DNA from: Halobellus salinus | GTDB taxonomy: Archaea > Halobacteriota > Halobacteria > Halobacteriales > Haloferacaceae | Direction: 5' to 3' | Length of the DNA: 64,000 nucleotides | Assembly: GCF_014646875.1 (NCBI RefSeq) | Contig: NZ_BMOC01000001.1 | Location: 186,001 to 250,000, forward strand | Shown: positions 22,038 to 32,265 of the stretch, piece by piece | Layout of the letters: the number at the start of each line of letters is the position of its first letter | Position numbering within the stretch: position 1 is the stretch's first letter | The notes under the pieces: generated by a model | Database searches by the model: none | What the model was told of the DNA's origin: nothing | The model's input: the letters and a program-made list of their open reading frames with translations, nothing else | Program-made: the position numbers and the translations under genes

Positions 22038-24248
22038 ATGGCAACTACTCAGGTGACTCGGACGGAGTTGTTCCGAAGTGCTGTACTATCAGCCATCGCT
22101 CCGAACACTCACGAGTCGATTCGTTTCTCGGGGTTTATCACGATGCTCTATGCGGTGAGTGTCTTTTTCCCGGACAATCTACCAATGACGGCGATTCAAA
22201 CTGTCCTCGGATTCGTTCTATTGACATTCATACCCGGGTTGCTGATTTTACGCGTTATACGGAAGCGTTTCCGTCCGATAGACGTGCTATATGCAGTGAC
22301 GCTGAGTCTCACGTTTTCAATGTTCGTCGCCTGGGTAACAAACGCGGTATACGTGCAGTCTCAGATCATCTCAAAGCCGTTTATCGGAACTACTCTCCCT
22401 TGGACCTACGTCGGCGTAATCGGTGCACTCACTGTTTCAGTATGGAATTTGACCCGAGACCAGACGCCTGCTGATGAGATACGTCGTGTATTCACCTACA
22501 TCGGCGAATACAACGGCAAAGTCATCGTATTACTGCTTACCCTCCCTATTCTCGGCGTTGCCGGTGCGTTGTTCATCAACCGCGTCAGTGAGAACGGTAT
22601 CGCGCTCTTCGTCCTCGCTACATGTGCTGTTCTCCCGCTTTCCGTACTCCATTTCGACGAGAAGCGACGATATCTCGGACTAGCGATACTGGCGATTTCG
22701 TTCGCCCTCGTGTTGCAGCGTGCTCTCTTAGCGACGCATCTCGCCTTCGGCGACGGTATGGCGGAATATGGTGTTGCTCAGAGAATTCTCAACAATGGCT
22801 ATTGGATCCCGACAGGAACGAAGGGAGCGATGGTTCGAGTGGGACCGATGCAAGCAGCGTATCAACTGATAATGGATATTCCGCTTCTGTGGGTATTCAA
22901 AACGGCTCATCCGTTCGTGTTCGCGTTCACGCCCGTGATCGGCTATCTGCTCGCAACTCGATATTTCTCGAAAGAGGTCGCGTTCCTCGGCAGCGCGCTG
23001 TACGTTTTCCTCCCGGAGACATATCGGCTACTCCCGCGGAACACGCGGACCGGTGCCGCGGTCTTCTTCACAGCCGTTCTCGTTGCTGTCATACTTGATG
23101 CGGGTATCGAGAAGCGATATCGAAATTTCCTCGCACTCGCCTTCTTCTGGGCGTTAATCACGTCTCACTACGGCATCGGTCCTCTGGTGTTGCTGTTGAT
23201 CATCCCAGCATACCTCTGCTATTATGTACTCAGACGTTTGGGAGAGAGGTCCCAACCAATGGCTGGTTTCGTAAGTCTCACACTCTATGTTGTGTTGACC
23301 TACGGGTGGTACGCCTACGTAACTAGCGACACATTCGATTTCGTCGCTGGCGTCCTCATTGGTCGGGCACTCAATTTCCTCGAACCGACGAGCAACACCG
23401 CCGCGACGAACGCCCTCTCCTTCGGGATGCCATCGCTCTCGTTCGAGGTATTCTTCTACTCGCACCTGATCATCGCCGCTTTCACGTGCCTCGGCGTCGG
23501 TATCGTCGCGCTCGTCTACCTACTACGATTGCTTTCGGTAGAGCACCCGCTCATCACTTGGTTGTCTGAATTCGTTGGGATGGATGCTCACGGTGCAACA
23601 CGAAGTGGCGCGTATTTGAGTATGATGCTCGGGTTTGCACTGCTCTTTCCGCTGTCGTTCGGTCCCAACATCTTGAGCTCGGCGCGTACGTTCGGACTTC
23701 TGATGGTGTTTATGGGTCCATTTGCCATTCTCGCAATGTGTCTTCCCAAGCTTCTCCGAGGAAGGTTTGTCCCGGCAAGCGTATTCCTCGTTATTATTAT
23801 GTTGGTTTCTTCGGGGTTCGTCGCTGCGACTGTGACCCACGACGCGTCACGGGTACCGAACTTCGACAGAGATCGAATCGTTCAATCCGGCGATCGGCTG
23901 GAACAGTTCGCACTATATCGGGTGTATACGCCTGAAAGCGGTATCTTCGCGTCTTCGTTTATTGCAAAGCATATCCCGGACGAGAGTATGGTATATAAAA
24001 GTCGGTTAGGGACGTACCAGACGCAACCTAGATCGTCCGATGGAACCGGCCCCATCATTCGTGATATACAGCAGCCGACTGATCTCAATAAAGGATATAC
24101 GTATATTGCTCAGGTAGATATGACGAGTGGATCAATAACAACCGGGTTCTATGGGTTCATCTATTACGAATATTTTGAACTGCCGGAGTTCACAAATAAG
24201 GACTTGGTATATACAAATGGTCGCGCAAAAATATACGATGGGAACTAA
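22038..24248 (+). CDS. Polytopic membrane protein (DUF2206-like)
   Basis: 736 residues with about 14 hydrophobic segments, for example TVLGFVLLTFIPGLLILRVI, ALFVLATCAVLPLSVLHF and VVLTYGWYAYV, and a soluble C-terminal domain of about 120 residues. FGDGMAEYGVAQRILNNGYW is a loop typical of GT39/DUF2206-type membrane proteins, where an early acidic residue sits outside the membrane. It could be a lipid-linked sugar transferase or polymerase of the island; that role is inferred. It follows the GT4 operon by 39 nt. Confidence 0.7.
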   Translation: MATTQVTRTELFRSAVLSAIAPNTHESIRFSGFITMLYAVSVFFPDNLPMTAIQTVLGFVLLTFIPGLLILRVIRKRFRPIDVLYAVTLSLTFSMFVAWVTNAVYVQSQIISKPFIGTTLPWTYVGVIGALTVSVWNLTRDQTPADEIRRVFTYIGEYNGKVIVLLLTLPILGVAGALFINRVSENGIALFVLATCAVLPLSVLHFDEKRRYLGLAILAISFALVLQRALLATHLAFGDGMAEYGVAQRILNNGYWIPTGTKGAMVRVGPMQAAYQLIMDIPLLWVFKTAHPFVFAFTPVIGYLLATRYFSKEVAFLGSALYVFLPETYRLLPRNTRTGAAVFFTAVLVAVILDAGIEKRYRNFLALAFFWALITSHYGIGPLVLLLIIPAYLCYYVLRRLGERSQPMAGFVSLTLYVVLTYGWYAYVTSDTFDFVAGVLIGRALNFLEPTSNTAATNALSFGMPSLSFEVFFYSHLIIAAFTCLGVGIVALVYLLRLLSVEHPLITWLSEFVGMDAHGATRSGAYLSMMLGFALLFPLSFGPNILSSARTFGLLMVFMGPFAILAMCLPKLLRGRFVPASVFLVIIMLVSSGFVAATVTHDASRVPNFDRDRIVQSGDRLEQFALYRVYTPESGIFASSFIAKHIPDESMVYKSRLGTYQTQPRSSDGTGPIIRDIQQPTDLNKGYTYIAQVDMTSGSITTGFYGFIYYEYFELPEFTNKDLVYTNGRAKIYDGN

Positions 24249-24309
24249 CCACAATAATCATAAGGAATTGTCGGGTTTCTGTAATATATGAAGGAATCAG
24301 CTACATAGA

Positions 24310-25868
24310 GTAACCGTACGTGTTTACTCCGAGACCGATTCCGCCAGTCTCTCGTAGGGGCGGCCCGACTGGTGTCGTAGATTGATACGCCAGGTGAGTA
24401 TGCGCGTTCCTGAGGAATGGTCTCCAGCCGGGAGAACATCCCGTCTCGCCTGTTCATAACTTCTTCGGAGCACCAAGGAAGAGATCCTTGAACGTCTGGC
24501 TGCGCTTGAGGAAGAAAACAAGAAGCTTCGAGAGGAGAACAAGCGGCTAGGGCCAAGATTCGGTGGTACAAGGGACCGTACACGCCACCGAGCAAGGAAC
24601 AAGCCGATGAGGAAAAGTCGTCCTCGTCCCCGCCGGACGAGGACGACGAACAACCACGTACTGACGGTGGCACGCCCGGCCGAAAATCCGGACATAACCC
24701 GGAATGGCGTGACGCTCCTGAGCCAGACGAAGAAATCGAGGTTACCTGCGACTGCTGTCCAGAGTGCGGCGAACGGTTCGACGAGTCGGCGGGCGTTACC
24801 CTCGACTCGTCGAGGAACTCCCTGATCCACAGCCACCGGAGGTCACACAGTACAACCGCCACCACTACGAGTGTCACTCCTGTGGTGCTGAGACTGTCGC
24901 CTCACACCCCGAACTGCCCCGGAGGGGCAGTTCGGGGTGAACGTCATCGCACAGGCGGCACTCTCTCGGTACGATCACCGTCTTCCCTACCGGAAGATCG
25001 GCGACCGTTTCGAGCAACTCCACGGACTGGAATTGTCGGGCGCAGCCGCGTGGCACACGACCGAGCGCGCTGCGCGCGCCGGTCGCTGTGAGTATGAGCA
25101 AATCCGTCACCAGATACAGCAAGCCAACGTTGTCCACGTTGACGAAACTGGTATCAAACGCGACGGCGAACAGGCGTGGATCTGGACGTTCACCACCGAG
25201 AACCACACGCTTTACGCGGTCAGGGAGAGTAGAGGGAGTGATGTTCCCGCAGAAGTCCTAGGCGAGGACTTCGCGGGAACGGTCGTCTGTGATGGGTGGA
25301 CGGCGTATCCGGCATTCAGCAGCAACCTCCAGCGGTGTTGGGCACATATTCTCCGGGAGGCTGAAGACGCCGCCGAGAAGCAGGCGGAAGGCGAACCGAT
25401 CTATCGTGCCCTCAAACAGCTGTACGTCGCTCTCCAGACCCGGCTGGAGAGGACTTGGACTTGACAGTCCGTAAGCGAGCAGAACTCCAACGTGTGGCGC
25501 GAAGAGAGCTTGAATCGCTGATAGAACGGTCAGTTCCCGACGGACCAGTGGCAACACTACTCGGCAAAGTTGAAGGAGGCTTCGACCATTGGCTCACCTT
25601 CATCGGTGAGCCAGCGGTTTCCCCAACGAACAACGCCGCTAAAAATGCGCTTCGTGAGCCGGTGGTTCTCCGAAAGCTCATCGGAACGCTCCGGAACGAC
25701 CGTGGAATGTTCGTGCATAAGACGCTGCTGTCCCTGCTGGCGACCTACCGCCAGCAGGGACGCAATCCCTACGAAGAGCTCAAGCGAATCGCTCGAAACA
25801 ACGAGATGATCCCACGAGCTCAGGCTGTGCCCGCTGTTGCGTCTTCGGGTTAAACACGTACCGCTGTA
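24310..25868 (+). mobile_element. Degenerate IS66-family element
   Basis: The two ends share GTACGTGTTTA, at 24316-24326 and inverted at 25851-25861, and the left end begins GTAA as in IS66. Inside lies a frameshifted IS66 transposase gene. I find no clear target duplication. Boundaries are approximate. Confidence 0.6.
24474..25853 (+). pseudogene. IS66-type transposase, frameshifted
   Basis: Three or more frames together give a full IS66 transposase: a leucine-zipper start (LAALEEENKKLREENKRLG), linker WYKGPYTPPSKEQADEE, zinc finger CDCCPECGERFDE, then HVDETGIKRDGEQAWIWTFT, VVCDGWTAYPAFSSNLQRCW (DDE core) and ISP-type end PTNNAAKNALREPVVLRKLI. Frame changes near 24545, 24810 and 25460 break it, so it is inactive. 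Confidence 0.8.
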
Positions 25869-26400
25869 TGAACCTACACTCAAAGTTGCTGCTCGGCATC
25901 AATCTCTTCGAACAGCGAGGAACTGATCCAGCAGCTGAGTTTCTTGGGTAACTCTCCGAGAAACACGATTTCTCGAACACTAATATCTAGTCTATAGCTA
26001 CGGATACCTGACTCCCCTCTTTTGCGTCGGATTGAGCGGTCACCTTGACTACATTGACCTAAGCGTCATTGAGAAGTGATTTCAGACCCTCAAAATGAGG
26101 ATCGACTGCTTTCATTACTTGTGGGTCGGCAGTCGGCTTGCCGTCGGCCAGTGGCTTGCACAGTTCGTGTACTATTATAACGTTCAACGACCGCATCAAG
26201 CCCTAAATGATCGAACGCCACCTGTGGCTGTTAACTAGACAGTGCCGTACTGGCTTTTAGTTATGAAATATGAGTTATGAGACACTGTGTCTATAAATTA
26301 GACCACATAAGATTGTGAATTATCTGAACATCTCGGGTATGTCTGTTGACTAACCTCACTCTACGGATTTCAATGCTGTGGAATAGAGTAACAACTTTCC
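25869..26400. other. IS remnants, no intact gene
   Basis: No intact gene. It contains an integrase-core remnant at 26061-26238 (listed separately) and AT-rich DNA at 26240-26400 that probably carries the promoter of the glycosyltransferase at 26425. Confidence 0.5.
26061..26238 (+). pseudogene. C-terminal remnant of a DDE transposase
   Basis: The frame reads FQTLKMRIDCFHYLWVGSRL, then QWLAQFVYYYNVQRPHQALN and DRTPPVAVN before a stop. The YYNxxRPHQAL motif is the C-terminal signature of an rve-type (IS3/IS481-like) transposase. Only about 55 codons survive. Confidence 0.65.
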
Positions 26401-26424
26401 GGAGTGGATACCGTTACTTTACCA

Positions 26425-27522
26425 ATGGATCCTAACAAAGAGATCTCTATAGTGGGCATGCAGCAGAGCGATGATAATCCATATGTAGATCTTCTCTACA
26501 ATGCATTAGAGGATGAAGGAATTACTGTCTGTCAGGGTGTGAATTATAAGTTACTTCCCCTGACTCGTTCATCACTTGATCACACAGATGCGGAAGTCAT
26601 TCAACTGGATTGGCTGTATGGATACTATATGGCAAACGGGTTTACGGGCACCAGAATCGCTGACTTCGCAATAACTGTTTGCCGTACTTTTTTTTTTCTA
26701 ATTGATCTTTTTATCATCTACTTCCGACAAACATCAGTCGTTTGGACAGTTCATAACAAGAGCCATCATGAGAGTAAATATCCAAGAACTGAACGTATCG
26801 TGAATGAGATGATGTGCTGGGTATCTGATGCCATCACAGTCAAATGTGAGCACGCTAAATGCGAAGTCGAATCTGCTTTCTGGATGGCAGGTTTAGATAA
26901 AATGTACGTTGTCTCAGACGGAAATTATATTCCAGCATACGAGAATTCTATTTCCAAGCAAGAAGCTCGTATGGAGCTTGGAGTTGACAACTCCACATTT
27001 GTATATCTTTATTTCGGAATGATACGAGAGTATAAAGGAATTCCAAATCTGATCGATTCTTTCAATAATATTGATCAGTCTAATGCAGAGCTGTGGATCG
27101 TTGGAAATGCATCATCTGAGGGAATTCGTGAGGATATACAAGAATGTGTTAGTGATGCCGAGAATATTTTTACAGTTTTTGAGTTTGTTGAGGCAGATCA
27201 GGTCCAGTTCTATATGAATGCAGCCGATACACTCGTATTGCCATATCGAAATATTCTCAATTCTGGCACCGTCCATCTGGGCCTATCATTTGGGTTACCG
27301 ATTGTGGCCCCTGAAATGGGTTGTATTCCAGCGACAACACCTAAAGAAAATGAATTCCTCTATGATAAGAGCGATCCAAAAGCGCTAGTACGTGCGCTGA
27401 CACAAGTTCGCGAACACGATGACCTACAAACAGTGAGGGAAGCAAACTACCAACGTGCAGTCTCACAAAGTTGGAATAAGTCAGCGCAAAAACTGAAAGA
27501 TGTGTATGAATCGGTAACGTAG
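26425..27522 (+). CDS. GT4-like glycosyltransferase, AT-rich
   Basis: 365 residues. ISIVGMQQSDDNPYVDLLYN is an atypical N-terminus; VVWTVHNKSHHESKYPRTER, AITVKCEHAKCEVES, FVYLYFGMIREYKGIPNLID and VLPYRNILNSGTVHLGLSFG, with the end DVYESVT, fit a GT4-like enzyme acting on undecaprenyl/dolichyl-linked sugars. ATG 26425 is preferred to the GTG at 26404. A run of ten T near 26690 and low GC set it apart from the flanking haloarchaeal genes and suggest lateral transfer. Confidence 0.75.
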   Translation: MDPNKEISIVGMQQSDDNPYVDLLYNALEDEGITVCQGVNYKLLPLTRSSLDHTDAEVIQLDWLYGYYMANGFTGTRIADFAITVCRTFFFLIDLFIIYFRQTSVVWTVHNKSHHESKYPRTERIVNEMMCWVSDAITVKCEHAKCEVESAFWMAGLDKMYVVSDGNYIPAYENSISKQEARMELGVDNSTFVYLYFGMIREYKGIPNLIDSFNNIDQSNAELWIVGNASSEGIREDIQECVSDAENIFTVFEFVEADQVQFYMNAADTLVLPYRNILNSGTVHLGLSFGLPIVAPEMGCIPATTPKENEFLYDKSDPKALVRALTQVREHDDLQTVREANYQRAVSQSWNKSAQKLKDVYESVT

Positions 27523-27808
27523 TGGTAGTGGTCAAATATGGAAAAATATCGTAATCAAATCAACAATTATTACTTCTTCTAGGTATAATTTCGCTCCTTT
27601 TAGCTCTGCTCATATAATAAAATTTTATTCTAAAATAAAAGTAGAAATGAGACGTTCTTTGGGAGCGATGACAGCGATTGGATAGCAATCAAAATTTCTT
27701 CAGAATTGACGAAAACCACTCTATACGACGTATTATGATCCTTGCGGAGATTGGCGAACAACCGGCTGAATAACGAGATATCTGACGAGCTATACCCGCT
27801 CTTATAAT
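27523..27808. other. AT-rich spacer before ISH3 element
   Basis: No intact gene. A short plus-strand frame (near 27650-27800) reads FFGSDDSDWIAIKISSELTK and could be the end of a lost gene interrupted by the ISH3 insertion, but I cannot name it. Confidence 0.35.
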
Positions 27809-29244
27809 CGGTACTTCCCAACTGAGGAATCGGAAGCCGAGCTGAGTCGGTGTGAGTCGTTCGAACTCGGAGCGGCAGGTTACTGAAGTGAAGCATCAGT
27901 CTCAGAGAAGCGGAAACTGTGACAAGAACGGCTCGTTCAGATGGCCTTAGTAGAGTGTTGTTACTGACGAGTCGCTGGCCCAAGGCCGCGGGCTGGGTCA
28001 GCCCGCGGCCGAGGCGTACGCATCGGGGACGCCGACACCGTTCATCTCGGTCTCCCACCGCCGCTGTAACTCTACTTCCAGCTCGTGACGAATCCAGTCA
28101 CAGAACGTCTGGAACGTGAACTGCTCGGGCAGGTCGCGCCCGCCCCGTCGTGGGCGGGCGACGACCGCCCATCGCAGCACCAACCACAGGTTCTCCAACA
28201 GGAAGCTGACGATCACGAACGCAAACCTGACGAGTGGATCTTGAGTTGTCGTCGTTGCTCGCGCTTGGCGAAACAGCCGGTAACTGGTCTCTATTGCCGA
28301 GCGTTTCCGATAGCGGCGTTCGACCTGTGTGGGCGTGCGATCTCCGAGATCGCACGCCACGTACCCCCGAACGACCTCACCGTGCTTTCCTCGATCGTCA
28401 TTCTGATAAGAGACAGAGACCGCAAGCGGGAATCGGAGTTCCCGCTCGCTGTCCTTGTACATACGGTAGGTGCTCATATACGAGCAGTGCGTATCGAGTT
28501 TGTCCTTCATTCGCTCACCCTTTTTTTTGACGGGGATCACTGTCGTCGCTAGGTCGCGTGCGCGGCGAATTACCCGTTCGTTGTAGAAGCCGCGGTCAGC
28601 GAGCAAGAGGTCAACGTCGAAGGGATAGGTGCCGACGCGGTCGAGGACGCGCTCGACCGCGTCGGCTTCCTTCTCGTCGCTGCGGACGTAGGTGAGCGCC
28701 AGCGTCACCGGCTTCCCGTTTGAGACGACGTACGCGGTACAGTAGCGGTGGCAGGTTGTGGTACCGTCGGTTGGGCTGGTTGTACAGAGTTCACCAGCAT
28801 CCTCGTCAGGAGAGCCGTGGTAGGGGTTATCGACGAAGTCGATGGAGACGATTCTCGACCGGTCAGGGTCGAGAATCGTCAGAGCGAGGTGTCGAAAGAG
28901 GATGTTGGCAGCCATTTCGAGTTGGCCACGCTGAAGGGTATGCAACCAGTTGAGAACAGTATCGTCGCAGGGTGTGTCGTCCGTCTGGGACGTGACTTCC
29001 CAGACGGACGACTGATTGACGCTGGCCAGTGTAACGACAGGCCAAATGTCATCGGAATCGAGGGGCGAGCCCTCGATTCCTTCCAGTGGGAGCAGTCCAA
29101 TTATGTCAGCCGCTACTTCTTTGACATCTGCCGCCGAAAGAACACCGTCTGGTTCGGGTAGTTCAAGCACACTTACCGAACCAGACATCTTCCTCAATCA
29201 GACCGACGCTTTAGCTCCGTCTCTCACGCCAGTTGGGAAGTACC
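27809..29244 (-). mobile_element. ISH3-family insertion sequence, complete
   Basis: A 1436-bp element with perfect 16-bp terminal inverted repeats CGGTACTTCCCAACTG (27809-27824 and 29229-29244), flanked by a 5-bp direct repeat ATAAT at 27804-27808 and 29245-29249. The target duplication shows a recent, simple insertion. It carries one transposase gene on the minus strand. Confidence 0.9.
27998..29197 (-). CDS. ISH3-family transposase
   Basis: 399 residues and apparently intact. IVSIDFVDNPYHGSP holds the first aspartate of the DDE core, VDLLLADRGFYNERVIRRAR the second, and RYRKRSAIETSYRLFRQARA the glutamate with the usual E-x-x-Y-R spacing; FLLENLWLVLRWAVV is the conserved C-terminal helix. 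Because the element has perfect ends and an open gene, it may be mobile. Confidence 0.9.
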   Translation of the reverse strand: MRKMSGSVSVLELPEPDGVLSAADVKEVAADIIGLLPLEGIEGSPLDSDDIWPVVTLASVNQSSVWEVTSQTDDTPCDDTVLNWLHTLQRGQLEMAANILFRHLALTILDPDRSRIVSIDFVDNPYHGSPDEDAGELCTTSPTDGTTTCHRYCTAYVVSNGKPVTLALTYVRSDEKEADAVERVLDRVGTYPFDVDLLLADRGFYNERVIRRARDLATTVIPVKKKGERMKDKLDTHCSYMSTYRMYKDSERELRFPLAVSVSYQNDDRGKHGEVVRGYVACDLGDRTPTQVERRYRKRSAIETSYRLFRQARATTTTQDPLVRFAFVIVSFLLENLWLVLRWAVVARPRRGGRDLPEQFTFQTFCDWIRHELEVELQRRWETEMNGVGVPDAYASAAG

Positions 29245-29266
29245 GATAATCTTATAACTGTTGGGT

Positions 29267-29970
29267 TTTTGCTGGAAAGGTGTCAGGGTTTGAGGATAGC
29301 ATTGTGAAATGCTGCGAAGGCTTTGACCCAGCGGTCGACTGATTTCCAGGAGCTATAGTGGGGGAACCGGTTGTAGAAGAGCCTGGTTCGATATTTCAGC
29401 AGGCCGAACCACGCTTCGACGAGAGACCGTTCCCCCACGTTTCTCGGCGTGACTCACAGAGATCGAGGTCATCAAGTGGCCAGTTGTACCACGGACCGCG
29501 ATCCACGAGGACAACAGGATCGCCACGACAGTGCTTCAGCACTTGTTTGATGAACAGCAACGCATCGAGGGCAGATCGGCCGGGCGAGACCCCAATGTGG
29601 ATGACCTCGAACGTCTCCATATCGATCGCTGCCCAGATGTAGACCTCGGTTTCTCGACGTTCAGCTTCGTTTCATCGATTGCAACCGTCGAGCGGTGATC
29701 GGGGTCCGGATCGAACAGGTGCGCCAGCCTGTGATACCACTGGCGCACGGCCTCATACGACCGTCCGATCACCTTCTCGAGGCGCCGATACGACAAGCCG
29801 GTATGATACAGGAACGCTGTCTCGACACGTTGCTCCGTCTGCGTGTCTTCACGCGAAAATATCTCTTGTTCGCATACTTGCCCAACCACGCGGCCGAGCA
29901 TTACTGAGTCACCAACTTTTCCTTGCTCGGCCGCATCCTTCACGCTAAGGTTGACACCCTTCTGGTGATG
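29267..29970 (-). pseudogene. IS6-family element remnant, frameshifted transposase
   Basis: Minus-strand frames read YHTGLSYRRLEKVIGRSYEA, TVAIDETKLNVE, then after a frameshift near 29660 YIWAAIDMETFEVIHIGVSP, GRSALDALLFIKQVLKHCRG and VVLVDRGPWYNWPL, a typical haloarchaeal IS6 transposase. The C-terminal glutamate region is also out of frame. Imperfect ends with GGTGTCA are seen near 29279 and 29955. It lies just beyond the right end of the ISH3 copy. Confidence 0.75.
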
Positions 29971-30136
29971 ATGACTTAGTTTTTGGAGAGGCCATTGTTA
30001 GAAGCTCTAGACAGTGAGAAACAATTGATCTGTCCATAGACAATAAGAGGCAATCCAACAGCTCTCTTTATCTAAACTTACCACAACCAAAAGCAGATAC
30101 CAGAAATGTTAAATTGTTGCTAGCTCTTTTAACGTT

Positions 30137-31186
30137 GTGAAAATACTCGTCGTGACACGAGAATTTCCACCTAACGTGATCGGTGGAATGGGATATCATC
30201 TGGGGTATTTATATTCGAAAATTGTAGAACTAGGACATGAATTAACAGTATTGGCAGGAACCTGTTCACAAAGCTCCAAAACAGCTCATAATTTGATAAA
30301 CGATAGTATACGTGTGGAGCGATTTTCATACGGAACATTTCACGCACACCATCTTTGGTTTTCGATTGCGCTTAAGAACCGCTTACGAGAGTTTGAAGTG
30401 GAAAATTTCGATGTGGCACTAACGCATACTCATATTCCGTTTGAATTGGGTATCCCTACGATACAAAAATACCATGGTTGCTCACGTAAGCAACGTCCCT
30501 TCTTTCGTCAAGAATTAAGTGGTCCCAAAAAAATTGTCGATTCACTTATTGATCCTACTAGAAGACTTATTGAGCAACGATCTATTAGATATCTTGATTT
30601 TGCCATTTTTAATAGTAAGCTCTGTCGTGATGCCTGGAAAGAACATTATGAGGTTGAAACATCAACAACAGTAATTTACAATGGCGTTGACACTAATATA
30701 TTCTATCCAAGAGAAGTAGAGGAGCAAAAAGACTATGTCCTATTTGTCGGAGATTCTGTGCGAAAAGGATTACTAACAGTAAAAGAATACGCAAATCAAT
30801 TATCGGAGGAGGTTTGGGTAGTGGGTCCCTCGAAGGTAGAAGATGAGAATATTACTGCACTTGGTCGAGTGAACCAGGACAGACTTGCAGAACTTTATAC
30901 TGGGGCAGTTGCTACTGTTCATCCGGCACGATTTGAGGCCTTCGGTAATGTTATTCTTGAATCATTAGCGTGTGGTACTCCAGTCGTTATCAGTGACCAG
31001 TGTGGAGCAGCTGAAATTGTAGATGAGACATATGGAAGAGTTACTACCGATCTCCCAGAAGGTGTTAAATCGGTGAAAGGGATTGATCGTAACGTCTGTG
31101 TTGAGAAAGCAAGAAATTTCACTTGGTCAAAAGTAGCCGATCAGACAATTAGCAAAATAAGAGAAAATGTAAATATTTTTGAATAG
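30137..31186 (+). CDS. GT4-family glycosyltransferase
   Basis: 349 residues starting at GTG 30137. KILVVTREFPPNVIGGMGYH is a textbook GT4 N-terminus; ALTHTHIPFELGIPTIQKYH, FNSKLCRDAWKEHYE, VIYNGVDTNIFYP, VLFVGDSVRKGLLTVKEYAN and HPARFEAFGNVILESLACGT complete both domains. The gene is AT-rich. It is followed by an IS1595 copy inserted 25 nt after its stop. Confidence 0.88.
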   Translation: MKILVVTREFPPNVIGGMGYHLGYLYSKIVELGHELTVLAGTCSQSSKTAHNLINDSIRVERFSYGTFHAHHLWFSIALKNRLREFEVENFDVALTHTHIPFELGIPTIQKYHGCSRKQRPFFRQELSGPKKIVDSLIDPTRRLIEQRSIRYLDFAIFNSKLCRDAWKEHYEVETSTTVIYNGVDTNIFYPREVEEQKDYVLFVGDSVRKGLLTVKEYANQLSEEVWVVGPSKVEDENITALGRVNQDRLAELYTGAVATVHPARFEAFGNVILESLACGTPVVISDQCGAAEIVDETYGRVTTDLPEGVKSVKGIDRNVCVEKARNFTWSKVADQTISKIRENVNIFE

Positions 31187-31211
31187 TTCAAATTATGTAT
31201 AAAACAGTCGT

Positions 31212-32207
31212 CGCTCTTGCGAAGGAGATTGTTGACGGTGATAGCGACAGCTGAAAGTCGAAGAGGGCAAGGGCACCGCGCTAGCGGTGCCCGATATGTT
31301 CCCAGTAAGCCGGTTTGTGTCGGAATCGGCTGCAGCGGACCTGCTACAACAGGTTCGCTGGCGTATGATGTCGAGTGCCCCCGCTGCCGTTCTGACCTGA
31401 CGGTCAGAAACCGCAGCTACCGGGTGTATCAACGGTATCTGTGTAAGAATTGCGGTCGGACGTTCAACGACAAGACGGGCACAATCTTCGCTCACTCGAA
31501 GCTCTCGCTGAAAGAGTGGTACTTCGTAATCTACGTGTTCTTACGGTTCAACACGAGTATTCGGCAAATTGAGGCAGAATTCGAGCTTTCCTACAGAACG
31601 GTGAGGCGGCGCGTCGAGCGCTCTAGCGAAGCGCTCGACGCGCCTTTGATCACGCTGTCTGGGCAGGTCGAAGTCGACGAAGTGTACGCGTGTCTGCTGG
31701 CCTCAAAGGCTGCGAGTGCGACCAAGCGTCGCGCTCGCGTGGCCTGTCCACGCGTGGGCGCGGAACATATGATGGCGACAAACCACCGGTGTTCACGCTG
31801 GTTGACCGTGGTTCGGACGAACGGTACATCGTGCCAGCGAAATCCGCCGACGAATCGACCATTCGACTCCTGCTGGCGGATCGCCAGCAGGAGTCGCTCA
31901 CCGTCTATACCGATGAATTTCGGGCCTATGATCCGTTCGAAGAAGACGACGCATTCACCCGAGAATACGTCGTCTACAGCGACGGAGAGTATGCTGACTG
32001 CGACATCCACATCAACACCTGCGAGAGCCACGCGTCGCTGACGCGACGGTGGCTCTCGCCTCACCGAGAAGTGTCAAAAACCAAGCTAACACCGTATCTC
32101 AGAGCCTTTCAGCTTCGACGTGAACTCTTCGGGAAACCAGGTGATGAAGCACTCAAACACGCTCTCGACGCTGCCCTCTGAAAATCAACAATGTGCTTCA
32201 CAAGAGG
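31212..32207 (+). mobile_element. IS1595-family element, copy 1
   Basis: A 996-bp element flanked by the 9-bp direct repeat AACAGTCGT (31203-31211 and 32208-32216). Its ends resemble CGCTCTTGCGAAG-type inverted repeats, but the right terminus has lost a base. It is the same length as, and closely similar to, copy 2 at 45047-46042. Its transposase gene is broken. Confidence 0.85.
31296..32181 (+). pseudogene. IS1595 transposase, two frameshifts
   Basis: Compared with the intact copy at 45131, the frame changes near 31362 (one base lost) and again near 31690 (two bases gained). In three frames it spells MFPVSRFVSESAAADLL, the zinc ribbon CPRCRSDLT...CKNCG, VEVDEVY, TLVDRGSDERYIVPAKSADE and HINTCESHASL. 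It cannot make an active enzyme but could be moved in trans by copy 2. Confidence 0.85.
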
Positions 32208-32265
32208 AACAGTCGTAATAGCTGATATGGTAAAATCCGACATTCTATGATATATCGTCATTTCA

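Noticed and set aside
31201-32260. A small gene MYKTVVIADMVKSDIL interrupted by IS1595 copy 1
   Set aside because: Joining the flanks gives only 16 codons with no ribosome-binding support, so a real interrupted gene is unlikely.
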